Assembly (NCBI GenBank): GCA_001650895.1
Contig: LXYH01000024.1
Span: 40,995-104,994 of the forward strand
Reading direction: 5' to 3'
DNA from: Rhodobacteraceae bacterium EhC02
GTDB lineage: Bacteria > Pseudomonadota > Alphaproteobacteria > Rhodobacterales > Rhodobacteraceae
DNA: 64,000 nucleotides
The stretch's first letter is position 1; each line of letters starts with the position of its first letter. The notes under the pieces were generated by a model that had not been told where the DNA came from, ran no database searches, and worked only from the letters and a program-made list of their open reading frames with translations. A program made the position numbers and the translations under genes. Positions 53,813-61,771 of this stretch are shown piece by piece.

Positions 53813-56206
53813 CTACAGCAGAAAGGCATCATGCAAGGCCGTGGACAAGGCCAGCAGGTCACCGTGCAGGGCGCGCAGCGCCGTGCCATCCAGCGTCTCG
53901 ACCCTGAACAATGCCAGGCGCGTATCAAGTTCAAGCACGCGGCGCTCGAATTCGGTCATGTCGGAGCCGGGCCGATGCGCGGCCAGCTCTTGCACACGGT
54001 GACGTATGGCAATCAGCTGAAACCTGATCGAGCGCGGGTTCTGCGGATCCAGCGCCAACATGTCGATGACGCTGTTGCGGGTCGTGGTCACGGCATAGCG
54101 CTGACGATGGATCATGATGCTGTCGCCGATCTCGATCACCAGGTCCAGCGCCCCCTCGGGCGCATCCGGCTCTGCGGTGACGGCCAGAAGATCGGCCAGC
54201 ATCGCCGCACGTTCAAGCGAACGGCCGATGGTCAGGAATTGCCAGCCCGTGGCGCGATACATGTTCTCGTGCACAAGGCCCGAAAAACCGGCGATCTTGC
54301 GCAACAGCACGCTGAGCGCGAGGGCCGCGTCGCTGCCGTCCTGTGCAGTCAGGGCGATCCGCCCCATGGATTTCTCAAGATCCTTGAGAGCGGCCCAGCC
54401 ATCCACCGAGAAACGGTCGCGGATCTGGCTGGCGCTGCCGACGGCGCGGCCCAGGGTCTGGCGCAGCCCCTCGGGCAGGGGATGATCCACCTCGACCCCC
54501 TGAAAGGCCAGGCGCGCGCGGATGAGGGTCAGGAGGGGTTCGGTTGCGGCTTCGTCCAGTCGGCTGTGATAGGCCCGCAAAAGGCGCAGAATGCCTTCGG
54601 TCCGTTCCACATAGCGGCCCAGCCAGAACAGGTTATCCGCCGCGCGCGACGGCAGCGGGCCCAGCTGCGCACGCTGAAAGGGCTTGTCGGCCGGTGCCAG
54701 CATGCTGACGGGTTCGACAGTGTCATCGCTGACGACCCAGACATCGGCCACGGCGCCGCCCTGCCGCATCGCGATGGCCGTGGCATCCTGGCCTGTGCCA
54801 ATACGGCCAAATCCGCCGGGCATGACCTGCCAGCCCTGCGGCGTGCGCGCCAGAAAGACCCGGATCGTCATCGGGCGCGGCACGAGCGCTCCACCTTCGA
54901 AGACCGGAGTTGTCGACAGGGTCACCAATTCCTGCCCGACAAGGTTGGGGCCATTGTCGGTGAGCCAGGCATCCAGCTCTTCCACATCGGTGCCACGCAT
55001 CCTGCCACCGATCGCATGCGGTGCATTGGTCTCGAAAGGCATGCGGGTGGACAGCGCCGGGCCGATCATCATGCGGTCCGCATGGGCGCGCACATGGGCC
55101 AGTTCATCCGGCTGGCCGCACCACCATGTCGCGACATTGGGCAGGGTCAGCGGCTGACCGGTCAAGTGCCGCGATATCGCGGGAAGAAACGCCATCAGGG
55201 CCTGTGTCTCAAGCACGCCCGCGCCCAGGGCATTGACCATCGTGACCTGTCCTTGACGGATCGCCGAGACAAGGCCAGGCGTGCCGATCTGCGACTGCTC
55301 GTTCAGTTCCAGCGGATCGGTCCAGGCCGAGTCCATGCGCCGCCACAGCACCTCGACGGGGACGGGACCCTGCACGGTGCGCACCTGAAGCCGGCCATCC
55401 TGCACGATCAGATCCTCACCCGCCAGCAGGCTGAGCCCAAGGTAACGCGCGATATAGGCCTGTTCGTAGTAGGTGTCGGTCAGCGGCCCGGGCGTCAGGA
55501 TGCCGATCCGCGCGGCGGGATCATCGCGCAACTGGTCCAGACCTTCGCGGAAGGCGCGGAAGAAGCCAGCCAGGCGATGCACATTGGTCTGCCGGAACAG
55601 ATCGGGAAAGACACGCGATGTCGCCACCCGGTTTTCCAGTGCAAATCCGGCCCCCGAAGGCGCATCGGTCCGGTCGGCCAGCACCCACCAGCGCCCATCA
55701 GGGCCGCGCCCGATCTCGAAGGCCAGGAAATGCAGATAATGCCCGCCGTGCGGCGCAATGCCCACCAGGGGGCGCAGCCATTCGGGGTTCTGCGCGATCA
55801 GGCTGGCGGGCAGATGTCCTTCGGCCACCAGGCGGTTCGGCCCGTAAAGGTCCGCCATCACGGTTTCCAGAAGATCGGCGCGCTGGATCAGACCATGGCT
55901 GATATGGTGCCATTCCGCCTCGGGCAGGATGATCGGGACCGGGCTGAAGGGCCAGTCGCGCCCCGACAGGGTGGTGTCGCCGTAGCTGCGAAAGAACACG
56001 CCCGCATCGGCCAGGTACTGATCGCCGCGCGCGATGTCATGGGCCATCTCATCCGCGCCAAGGCGCGACATATGCGCAATCAGGTCGGCCCAGCCGGGTC
56101 GCATCCGCCCGGCCTCGTCACACAGTTCGTCCGGCACACCCGGCAAGGGGCGATAGCTCTGAAACAGATGCATCCCCTTGCCGTCGGTTTGCGCCGGATC
56201 CGCCAT
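53813..56206 (-). CDS. Circularly permuted ATP-grasp / alpha-E fusion protein
   Basis: A 797-residue fusion. Residues about 70-450 form the circularly permuted ATP-grasp domain, with LLAGEDLIVQDGRLQVRT, VEVLWRRMDSAWTDP, VNALGAGVLETQALMAFLP and GFGRIGTGQDATA. Residues from about 512 to the end are the alpha-helical alpha-E domain, which begins AADNLFWLGRYVERTEGILR. Such ATP-grasp enzymes are predicted to form amide bonds with ATP. The two domains are often separate genes and are fused here. It overlaps the DUF2126 gene (TGATG) and lies 15 nt before the transglutaminase gene. Confidence 0.9.
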   Translation of the reverse strand: MADPAQTDGKGMHLFQSYRPLPGVPDELCDEAGRMRPGWADLIAHMSRLGADEMAHDIARGDQYLADAGVFFRSYGDTTLSGRDWPFSPVPIILPEAEWHHISHGLIQRADLLETVMADLYGPNRLVAEGHLPASLIAQNPEWLRPLVGIAPHGGHYLHFLAFEIGRGPDGRWWVLADRTDAPSGAGFALENRVATSRVFPDLFRQTNVHRLAGFFRAFREGLDQLRDDPAARIGILTPGPLTDTYYEQAYIARYLGLSLLAGEDLIVQDGRLQVRTVQGPVPVEVLWRRMDSAWTDPLELNEQSQIGTPGLVSAIRQGQVTMVNALGAGVLETQALMAFLPAISRHLTGQPLTLPNVATWWCGQPDELAHVRAHADRMMIGPALSTRMPFETNAPHAIGGRMRGTDVEELDAWLTDNGPNLVGQELVTLSTTPVFEGGALVPRPMTIRVFLARTPQGWQVMPGGFGRIGTGQDATAIAMRQGGAVADVWVVSDDTVEPVSMLAPADKPFQRAQLGPLPSRAADNLFWLGRYVERTEGILRLLRAYHSRLDEAATEPLLTLIRARLAFQGVEVDHPLPEGLRQTLGRAVGSASQIRDRFSVDGWAALKDLEKSMGRIALTAQDGSDAALALSVLLRKIAGFSGLVHENMYRATGWQFLTIGRSLERAAMLADLLAVTAEPDAPEGALDLVIEIGDSIMIHRQRYAVTTTRNSVIDMLALDPQNPRSIRFQLIAIRHRVQELAAHRPGSDMTEFERRVLELDTRLALFRVETLDGTALRALHGDLLALSTALHDAFLL

Positions 56207-59200
56207 CAGATGCCTGCCGCCCGCCGCAGATCAAGGGTCATCGGTGCCTCGGGATGCGGCACCTCGGCCACGGGTTCGTAGAAGCCTGCTGTATGGCCAT
56301 GCGGTTCGAAACGCGCAAGCCGCCGCGCCTCGGCCTCGTTGCCGTTGACGGGGAAGGTATCGTAGTTCCGCCCGCCGGGATGGGCGACGTGATAGGTGCA
56401 GCCACCCAGCGCGCGCCCGGTCCAGGTATCGTAGATGTCGAAGGTCAGGGGCGCGTTGACCGGCAGCACCGGATGCAGCGCCAAGGGCGGCTGCCATGCC
56501 TTGAAACGCACGCCTGCCACGGCGACACCATTCGCCCCCGTCTTTTGCAGGGGCAGACGGCGCTTGTTGCAGGTGACGACATAGCGATCGGGATCGGTGG
56601 TGGTCAGCTTTGCCTGCAGGCGTTCGACAGAGCTGTCGGTATAGCGCACCGTGCCGCCGATGGCGCCGGTTTCCCCCAGCACATGCCATGGCTCAAGCGC
56701 CTGCCGCAGTTCCAGCGTGGCGCCTTCGACGGTCACTTCGCCGCAGAAGGGAAAGCGGAATTCGGCCTGCGCCTTGAACCAGTCGGCATTCAGGTCGAAG
56801 CCGTGCCGCCGCAGATCGGCCAGCACTTCGAGGAAGTCTTCCCAGACGAAATGCGGCAGCATGAAGCGATCCGACAGGGTCGTGCCCCAGCGCGTCAGGC
56901 TGCCCTTGACCGGGCTGGCCCACATGCGTGCGATCAAGGCGCGGATCAGCAGTTGCTGGGCCAGCGACATGCGTGGGTTGGGGGGCATCTCGAAACCGCG
57001 GAATTCAACCAGACCCAGCCGCCCGGTGGGACCATCGGGGGAGTAGAGCTTGTCGATGCAGATCTCGGCGCGGTGGGTATTGCCGGTGACATCCACCAGC
57101 AGGTTGCGGAACAACCGATCCACCAGCCATGGCGCGGGCGGTGTCCCCTGCCCCGGCATGGGCACCTGGGCCAACGCGATTTCCAGTTCGTAAAGCGCAT
57201 CCATCCGCGCCTCGTCGATGCGCGGGGCCTGGCTGGTCGGTCCGATGAACAGCCCCGAGAAGAGGTAGGACAGCGAGGGGTGCCGCTGCCAGTGCAGCAC
57301 CAGGCTGGCCAGCAGATCGGGACGGCGCAGGAAGGGGCTGTCGGCGGGGGTCGATCCGCCAACCACCACATGGTTGCCGCCGCCGGTGCCGGTATGGCGA
57401 CCGTCGATCATGAACTTGTCGGCCCCCAGCTTGAGCTGTCGCGCCTCTTCATAGACCGCTTCGGTCGTGGCCACGCACTCTTGCCAGGTATGGGCCGGGT
57501 GAATGTTCACCTCGATCACACCGGGATCGGGGGCGACACGGATGACGTTCAGGCGCGGATCATGCGGCGGGCCGTAGCCTTCGATATGGACAGGCAGGCC
57601 CAGCTTCTTCGCGGCCGCCTCGGCGGCGGCGACAAGATCAAGGTAATCCTCGACCTGTTCGACCGGGGGCATGAAAACACAGAGCCGCCCGTCGCGGGGT
57701 TCGATGGAAATGGCGGTGCGCACTGCGCCGCCCAATTCGCCGATGCGCTGTTCGTTCTGGGTCTGGCCGGGTTCGGATGCCGTGAAGCGTGTGGCCTGTG
57801 CCGGATGCTGGGCGGGACCATCCGCAGGCGTATCCGGTTCGGGTGCCTGTTCCGGCGCAAACCCCGGCAGCGGGCCACGATCCTCGAACGGGTCCGAAGG
57901 GATCACATGGGGATACTGCGCTTCGGGGATATGCGGCAAGGCCGACAGCGGCAGGCGATAGCCCACGGGGCTGTCGCCCGGCACAAGGAACAGATGACCG
58001 CGCCGCAGGGTCCATTTCTCGGACCGCCAGACACGCCCGGTGGCGCGGGCCTGCCAACGCTGCACCGGCAGCACGAAACCCGAAGGTTCCGTCAGCCCAC
58101 GCGCGAAGACGCGAGCGATGCGGTTGCGTTCTTCGGGGTCCTTCAGCTCGGAATTCTGCGGGGTCACATTTTCGGGCAGGTTGCCTTCCTTGATAATCCA
58201 TTCGGCCGGATCCTCATAGGCAGGGGTCACGTTTTCGGATGGCACACCCAGTTCCGCCGCCATGGTTTGCAGCAGGCTGGCCGCCTGTTCCGGCGTCGCG
58301 GTCGCGTCGGTCTTTTCGGGCGCGATCAGGTCGGGATCGGTCCAGATCGGCTGACCATCCGCGCGCCAGTAAAGCGAGAAGGTCCAGCGCGGCAGGCTTT
58401 CGCCCGGATACCATTTGCCCTGACCATAATGCAGGAAACCACCGGGCGCGAAGCGGTCGCGCAGACGGCGGATCAGGGCATCGGCGAAGACGCGCTTGGT
58501 CGGGCCAACGGCATCGGTGTTCCATTCGGGCGCTTCGAAATCCAGGGTCGAGACGAATGTCGGCTCGCCCCCCATGGTCAGGCGCACATCGCCCTCTTTC
58601 AGCGCGGCATCCACCTTTTCCCCCAGTGCGCTCAACTCGGCCCAGGCCGCATCGGAGAAGGGTTTCGTGATGCGCGGATGTTCGGCCACGCGCGCCACCG
58701 ACATGTCGAAGTCGAAGGTGACATTGGCGGCGCTCGCCATGCCGGAAATGGGCGCTGCATTGCGGTAATGCGGCGTCGCGGCCAGGGGAATGTGGGATTC
58801 CCCGGTCAGCAGGCCGGATGTCGGATCAAGCCCGATCCAGCCGGCGCCGGGCAGATAGACCTCGGCCCAGGCGTGCAGGTCGGTGAAATCATGGGTTGCG
58901 CCCACAGGGCCGTCGACGGCGATCAGATCGGGTTTCAACTGGATCAGATAGCCCGAGACAAAGCGCGCCGCAAAGCCAAGATGGCGCAGCACCTGCACCA
59001 GAAGCCAGCTTGTGTCGCGGCACGATCCCTTGGCTGTCTCAAGCGTCTGTTCAGGGGTCTGCACCCCCGGCTCCAGCCGGATCACATAGCCGATATCCTG
59101 CGCCAGACGGGCATTAAGCCCGACCACGAAATCAACCGTACGCGCCCTGTCGCGCGGCACCGTACCGAGCCAGCCCTGCAGGCGCGGACCCGCGGGTTCG

Positions 59201-59559
59201 GGGGTGCGGTAGATCACCAGGTCGGGTGCGATATCCTCGGGGTAGTCGAAGGGCCATTCCTCGGCCGTATCCTCGACGAAGAAGTCAAAGGGGTTATAGA
59301 CCGTCATGTCGGCCGTCAGGTCGACCTCGATCTTCAATTCGCGCACCGGCTCGGGGAAGACGTAGCGCGCCAGCCAGTTGCCATAGGGGTCCTGCTGGTA
59401 GTTCACGAAATGATCCGCGGGGCTGACCTTGAGCGAATGCGACACGACGCGGGTGCGGCTGTGCGGAGCGGGGCGCAGCCGGATCACCTGTGGCCCAAGA
59501 CTGACCGGGCGATCATAGGTGTAGTGGGTCAGATGGTGAATGCTGGCAAGGATCGACAT
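56206..59559 (-). CDS. Transglutaminase-DUF2126 protein
   Basis: A 1117-residue protein. The N-terminal 270 residues are a transglutaminase fold with C180 ([10 protein letters not shown]), H229 ([10 protein letters not shown]) and D245 (GLDPTSG). The rest is the large DUF2126 region, containing [29 protein letters not shown] and [17 protein letters not shown]. Proteins with this architecture occur together with the ATP-grasp/alpha-E fusion and a second transglutaminase. Its biochemical activity is not known to me. ATG 59559 is preferred over 59565 because the family begins at this strand. A hairpin lies 14 bp upstream. Confidence 0.9.
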   Translation of the reverse strand: MSILASIHHLTHYTYDRPVSLGPQVIRLRPAPHSRTRVVSHSLKVSPADHFVNYQQDPYGNWLARYVFPEPVRELKIEVDLTADMTVYNPFDFFVEDTAEEWPFDYPEDIAPDLVIYRTPEPAGPRLQGWLGTVPRDRARTVDFVVGLNARLAQDIGYVIRLEPGVQTPEQTLETAKGSCRDTSWLLVQVLRHLGFAARFVSGYLIQLKPDLIAVDGPVGATHDFTDLHAWAEVYLPGAGWIGLDPTSGLLTGESHIPLAATPHYRNAAPISGMASAANVTFDFDMSVARVAEHPRITKPFSDAAWAELSALGEKVDAALKEGDVRLTMGGEPTFVSTLDFEAPEWNTDAVGPTKRVFADALIRRLRDRFAPGGFLHYGQGKWYPGESLPRWTFSLYWRADGQPIWTDPDLIAPEKTDATATPEQAASLLQTMAAELGVPSENVTPAYEDPAEWIIKEGNLPENVTPQNSELKDPEERNRIARVFARGLTEPSGFVLPVQRWQARATGRVWRSEKWTLRRGHLFLVPGDSPVGYRLPLSALPHIPEAQYPHVIPSDPFEDRGPLPGFAPEQAPEPDTPADGPAQHPAQATRFTASEPGQTQNEQRIGELGGAVRTAISIEPRDGRLCVFMPPVEQVEDYLDLVAAAEAAAKKLGLPVHIEGYGPPHDPRLNVIRVAPDPGVIEVNIHPAHTWQECVATTEAVYEEARQLKLGADKFMIDGRHTGTGGGNHVVVGGSTPADSPFLRRPDLLASLVLHWQRHPSLSYLFSGLFIGPTSQAPRIDEARMDALYELEIALAQVPMPGQGTPPAPWLVDRLFRNLLVDVTGNTHRAEICIDKLYSPDGPTGRLGLVEFRGFEMPPNPRMSLAQQLLIRALIARMWASPVKGSLTRWGTTLSDRFMLPHFVWEDFLEVLADLRRHGFDLNADWFKAQAEFRFPFCGEVTVEGATLELRQALEPWHVLGETGAIGGTVRYTDSSVERLQAKLTTTDPDRYVVTCNKRRLPLQKTGANGVAVAGVRFKAWQPPLALHPVLPVNAPLTFDIYDTWTGRALGGCTYHVAHPGGRNYDTFPVNGNEAEARRLARFEPHGHTAGFYEPVAEVPHPEAPMTLDLRRAAGI

Positions 59560-59572
59560 GGGCACCTATCCG

Positions 59573-59596
59573 GTCTGGTCTGCCAGACTGTTTTTT
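59573..59596 (+). other. Terminator-like hairpin in the DUF2126 leader, oriented outward
   Basis: A perfect 6-bp stem GTCTGG / CCAGAC with a TCTG loop is followed by TGTTTTTT on the plus strand, a classic intrinsic terminator layout. No plus-strand gene ends here. On the minus strand the hairpin lies in the leader, ending 13 bp before the DUF2126 ATG. Confidence 0.45.
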
Positions 59597-59623
59597 CACA
59601 GCCCCCCCGATCATACCATCACA

Positions 59624-59650
59624 AACTGAAACCCTGCCGGGTTTGCAGGG
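59624..59650 (-). terminator. Possible terminator of the acetyltransferase gene
   Basis: CCCTGC / GCAGGG (59632-59637 and 59645-59650) with a 7-nt loop reads, on the minus strand, into TTTCAGTTTG. It lies 31 bp past the stop at 59681. The T-tract is interrupted, so efficiency would be modest. Confidence 0.35.
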
Positions 59651-59680
59651 CATTCGCCTGAAATTCCGGCAACGGTCTGA

Positions 59681-60376
59681 TCAGCCCTGGTGCAACCGGG
59701 TGCGTTGCTGCCCGTTTTCGTCGAAGTTGGCAGGGTCGAGCCAGGCCTGAAAACCGGCCTTGAGGCGCGGCCAGTCGCCATCTGTGATCGCATACCATGC
59801 GGTATCGCGATTGCGCCCCTTGTAGGTGGTCGCCTGTCGGAAGGTGCCTTCGTATGTGAAGCCAAGCCGCAGGGCCGCGCTGCGCGACGGCGCGTTCAGC
59901 GTGTCGCATTTCCATTCGTAACGCCGGTACCCCAGCTCGTCGAAGGCGCGGGACATCATCAGGAACATCGCCTCGGTCGCGGCGCGGGTCCGTGAAAGGG
60001 CGGGGGCGAAGTTGATATGGCCCACCTCGATGACGCCATGGGCCGGGTCAATGCGCATCAGGCTGGCAACCCCAAGGGGCTGCCCCTCGACCAGAATGGT
60101 GTGAAACATCGGATCGTCCGTCAGGCAGGTCTCGACCATCCAGGCCCGATAGGCCGCAAGATCGGCAAAGGGGCCTTTGGGCAGATAAGTCCAGATGCGC
60201 CCTTCGGCATCCGCAGCATAAGCGGCATGGAGGGCATCACAATGCGCGTCAGGGTCCAGTGGCACCACATCGCACCACCGGCCCCGCATCGGGCTGCGGG
60301 GCGGGCGCGGACGCGGCAAAGCGATGGTCAGGGGCGCACCGACGGGCTGGCCCAGTTCGTTGAAATATTCTGCCAT
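59681..60376 (-). CDS. GNAT-family N-acetyltransferase (RimL-like)
   Basis: A 231-residue acetyltransferase. Typical features are VASLMRIDPAHGVIEVGHINF, TRAATEAMFLMMSRAFDELGYRRYEWKCD and NAPSRSAALRLGFTYEGTFRQATTYKGRNRDTAWYAI. The last matches the RimJ/RimL pattern (asparagine-linked helix and Tyr-rich end). It is a stand-alone gene and its target is unknown. Confidence 0.87.
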   Translation of the reverse strand: MAEYFNELGQPVGAPLTIALPRPRPPRSPMRGRWCDVVPLDPDAHCDALHAAYAADAEGRIWTYLPKGPFADLAAYRAWMVETCLTDDPMFHTILVEGQPLGVASLMRIDPAHGVIEVGHINFAPALSRTRAATEAMFLMMSRAFDELGYRRYEWKCDTLNAPSRSAALRLGFTYEGTFRQATTYKGRNRDTAWYAITDGDWPRLKAGFQAWLDPANFDENGQQRTRLHQG

Positions 60377-60653
60377 GACGCACCTTTCCGTCCGTGTCGC
60401 CTTGAGGCTATCAGCCGCTTTGCCGTAGCGGACAGAGCCAGTTTTGCCTCGCCTTTACATCCAACGAAGGCAGAGGCCGTAGCGTCTGGCCTGCAGGGCG
60501 AAAACCGCGAAGGGCGCAGGGGTGTTCCGGCAGATCACGCTGCGCGCTTCGCATCAATATTGCGTCATGCCGCATAATTTTCGACCAAAATTGCACCAAG
60601 TCGAAATGCGCGCAATATATGATGGTTTCCTGCAATGCGGCGCGCCGTCTTTC

Positions 60654-61082
60654 CTACATCGGGCGCAGGATCATCTGGGTCTGGGTCACGATCGCAGCCA
60701 ACTTGCCCTCGCCATTCGTGATCGTGGTCTGCCACACCATGGTCGAGCGGCCCTTGTGCAGGGGCACGGCAACGGCGCGGGCGATGTCTCCCATGGCCAC
60801 GGGGCGGAAGAAGTTGGTCTTGCTTTCGATGGTCGACGTTCCCTCGCCGGCCTTGAGGTTCAGGAAGGTCGCTGTCCCGCCAAGGTTGTCAGCCATGGCC
60901 ATGAAAGCCCCGCCATGCAGGGTGTTGTTCCGATTGGCCAGGGCTTCGGTCACGGGCATTTCCGCTTCGACGCGGTCGGGATGGGCCGAAAGGATCCGCA
61001 TCCCGAGGGTCTGGCCGAAAGGCGGCTGCGCCTGCGCGATGCTGTCGATCCGTTCCTGTTCTTCCTTGTCGATCCCGGTCAT
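60654..61082 (-). CDS. PaaI-family hotdog thioesterase
   Basis: A 142-residue single-hotdog thioesterase. The core NNTLHGGAFMAMADNLGGTATFL carries the family's HGG motif with conserved Asp, followed by STIESKTNFFRPVAMGDI. Family members hydrolyse aromatic acyl-CoA thioesters, salvaging CoA, which suits a strain with aromatic catabolism. The gene is isolated on the minus strand, diverging from the IMPACT-family gene. Confidence 0.87.
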   Translation of the reverse strand: MTGIDKEEQERIDSIAQAQPPFGQTLGMRILSAHPDRVEAEMPVTEALANRNNTLHGGAFMAMADNLGGTATFLNLKAGEGTSTIESKTNFFRPVAMGDIARAVAVPLHKGRSTMVWQTTITNGEGKLAAIVTQTQMILRPM

Positions 61083-61194
61083 TCCGTCCCCCTTTGTGTT
61101 GCGGGCATCATCGCCGGGGATGGGGGCATGTCAATGCGGGCCACCTTGCTGCAGCGGCCTTGCCGCCCGTCGGCGCAGGTTGTAGCCCTGTCCC

Positions 61195-61569
61195 ATGCTG
61201 GTGCTGGAGAACATCATCAATGATCGCGGATCACGCTACGCGGTGTCGGGCGGGGACTGCCGGTCAGAGGCCGAGGCGCGCGCTTTCGTCAAAGCGCTGT
61301 GCAAACGCAAGAAATTCGCCCGCGCCACGCATCACAGCTGGGCTTTGCTGACAGATGGTCTGGCGCTGAAAGCCGATGACGGCGAAGCTGGCGCGGGAAT
61401 GGTGATCCTGCGGATGCTGGAACGCGAAGGCCTGCAGGATCATGTGGTGGTCGTGACGCGCTGGTACGGGGGCAAGCATCTGGGCGGTGACCGGTTTCGG
61501 CATGTCCAGGATGCGGTCAGGCTTTATCTTGATCAGGCCGGGCCGGACAGGGTGCCAGATCGACCCTGA
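61195..61569 (+). CDS. IMPACT/YigZ-family protein
   Basis: A 124-residue protein of the UPF0029 (YigZ/IMPACT N-terminal) family. Signatures are ATHHSWALLTDGLALKADDGEAGAGMVIL and VVVTRWYGGKHLGGDRFRHV. It contains only the N-terminal conserved domain and lacks the C-terminal ferredoxin-like domain of full YigZ. The function is not established to my knowledge. It is flanked by about 110-200 bp gaps. Confidence 0.85.
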   Translation: MLVLENIINDRGSRYAVSGGDCRSEAEARAFVKALCKRKKFARATHHSWALLTDGLALKADDGEAGAGMVILRMLEREGLQDHVVVVTRWYGGKHLGGDRFRHVQDAVRLYLDQAGPDRVPDRP

Positions 61570-61771
61570 CGCCACAACTTGCGCCTAAAAAGCCGCAGGC
61601 ATGGCGTCTTCGCATTTATCTTCTTTTGGTTGTTTATTGATCATGCTGTTCGCTTGGCGCAATGTGGCTGTCGAAAGATAGCAACCGGTTGTGCTTGTTC
61701 CGTCAGCCTGGCCGCCCGCAGGCCCTTTTTTCAGAAACCTCCAACCTGCCGATACGCACAGCGGACAACCC

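Noticed and set aside
53543..56281. Open frame of 912 codons on the plus strand
   Set aside because: Antisense to the ATP-grasp/alpha-E fusion; no recognisable domain.
56254..59661. Long open frame of 1135 codons on the plus strand
   Set aside because: It is antisense to the DUF2126 gene, which has a full catalytic triad and domain content. The translation is low-complexity in Gly, Arg and Gln.
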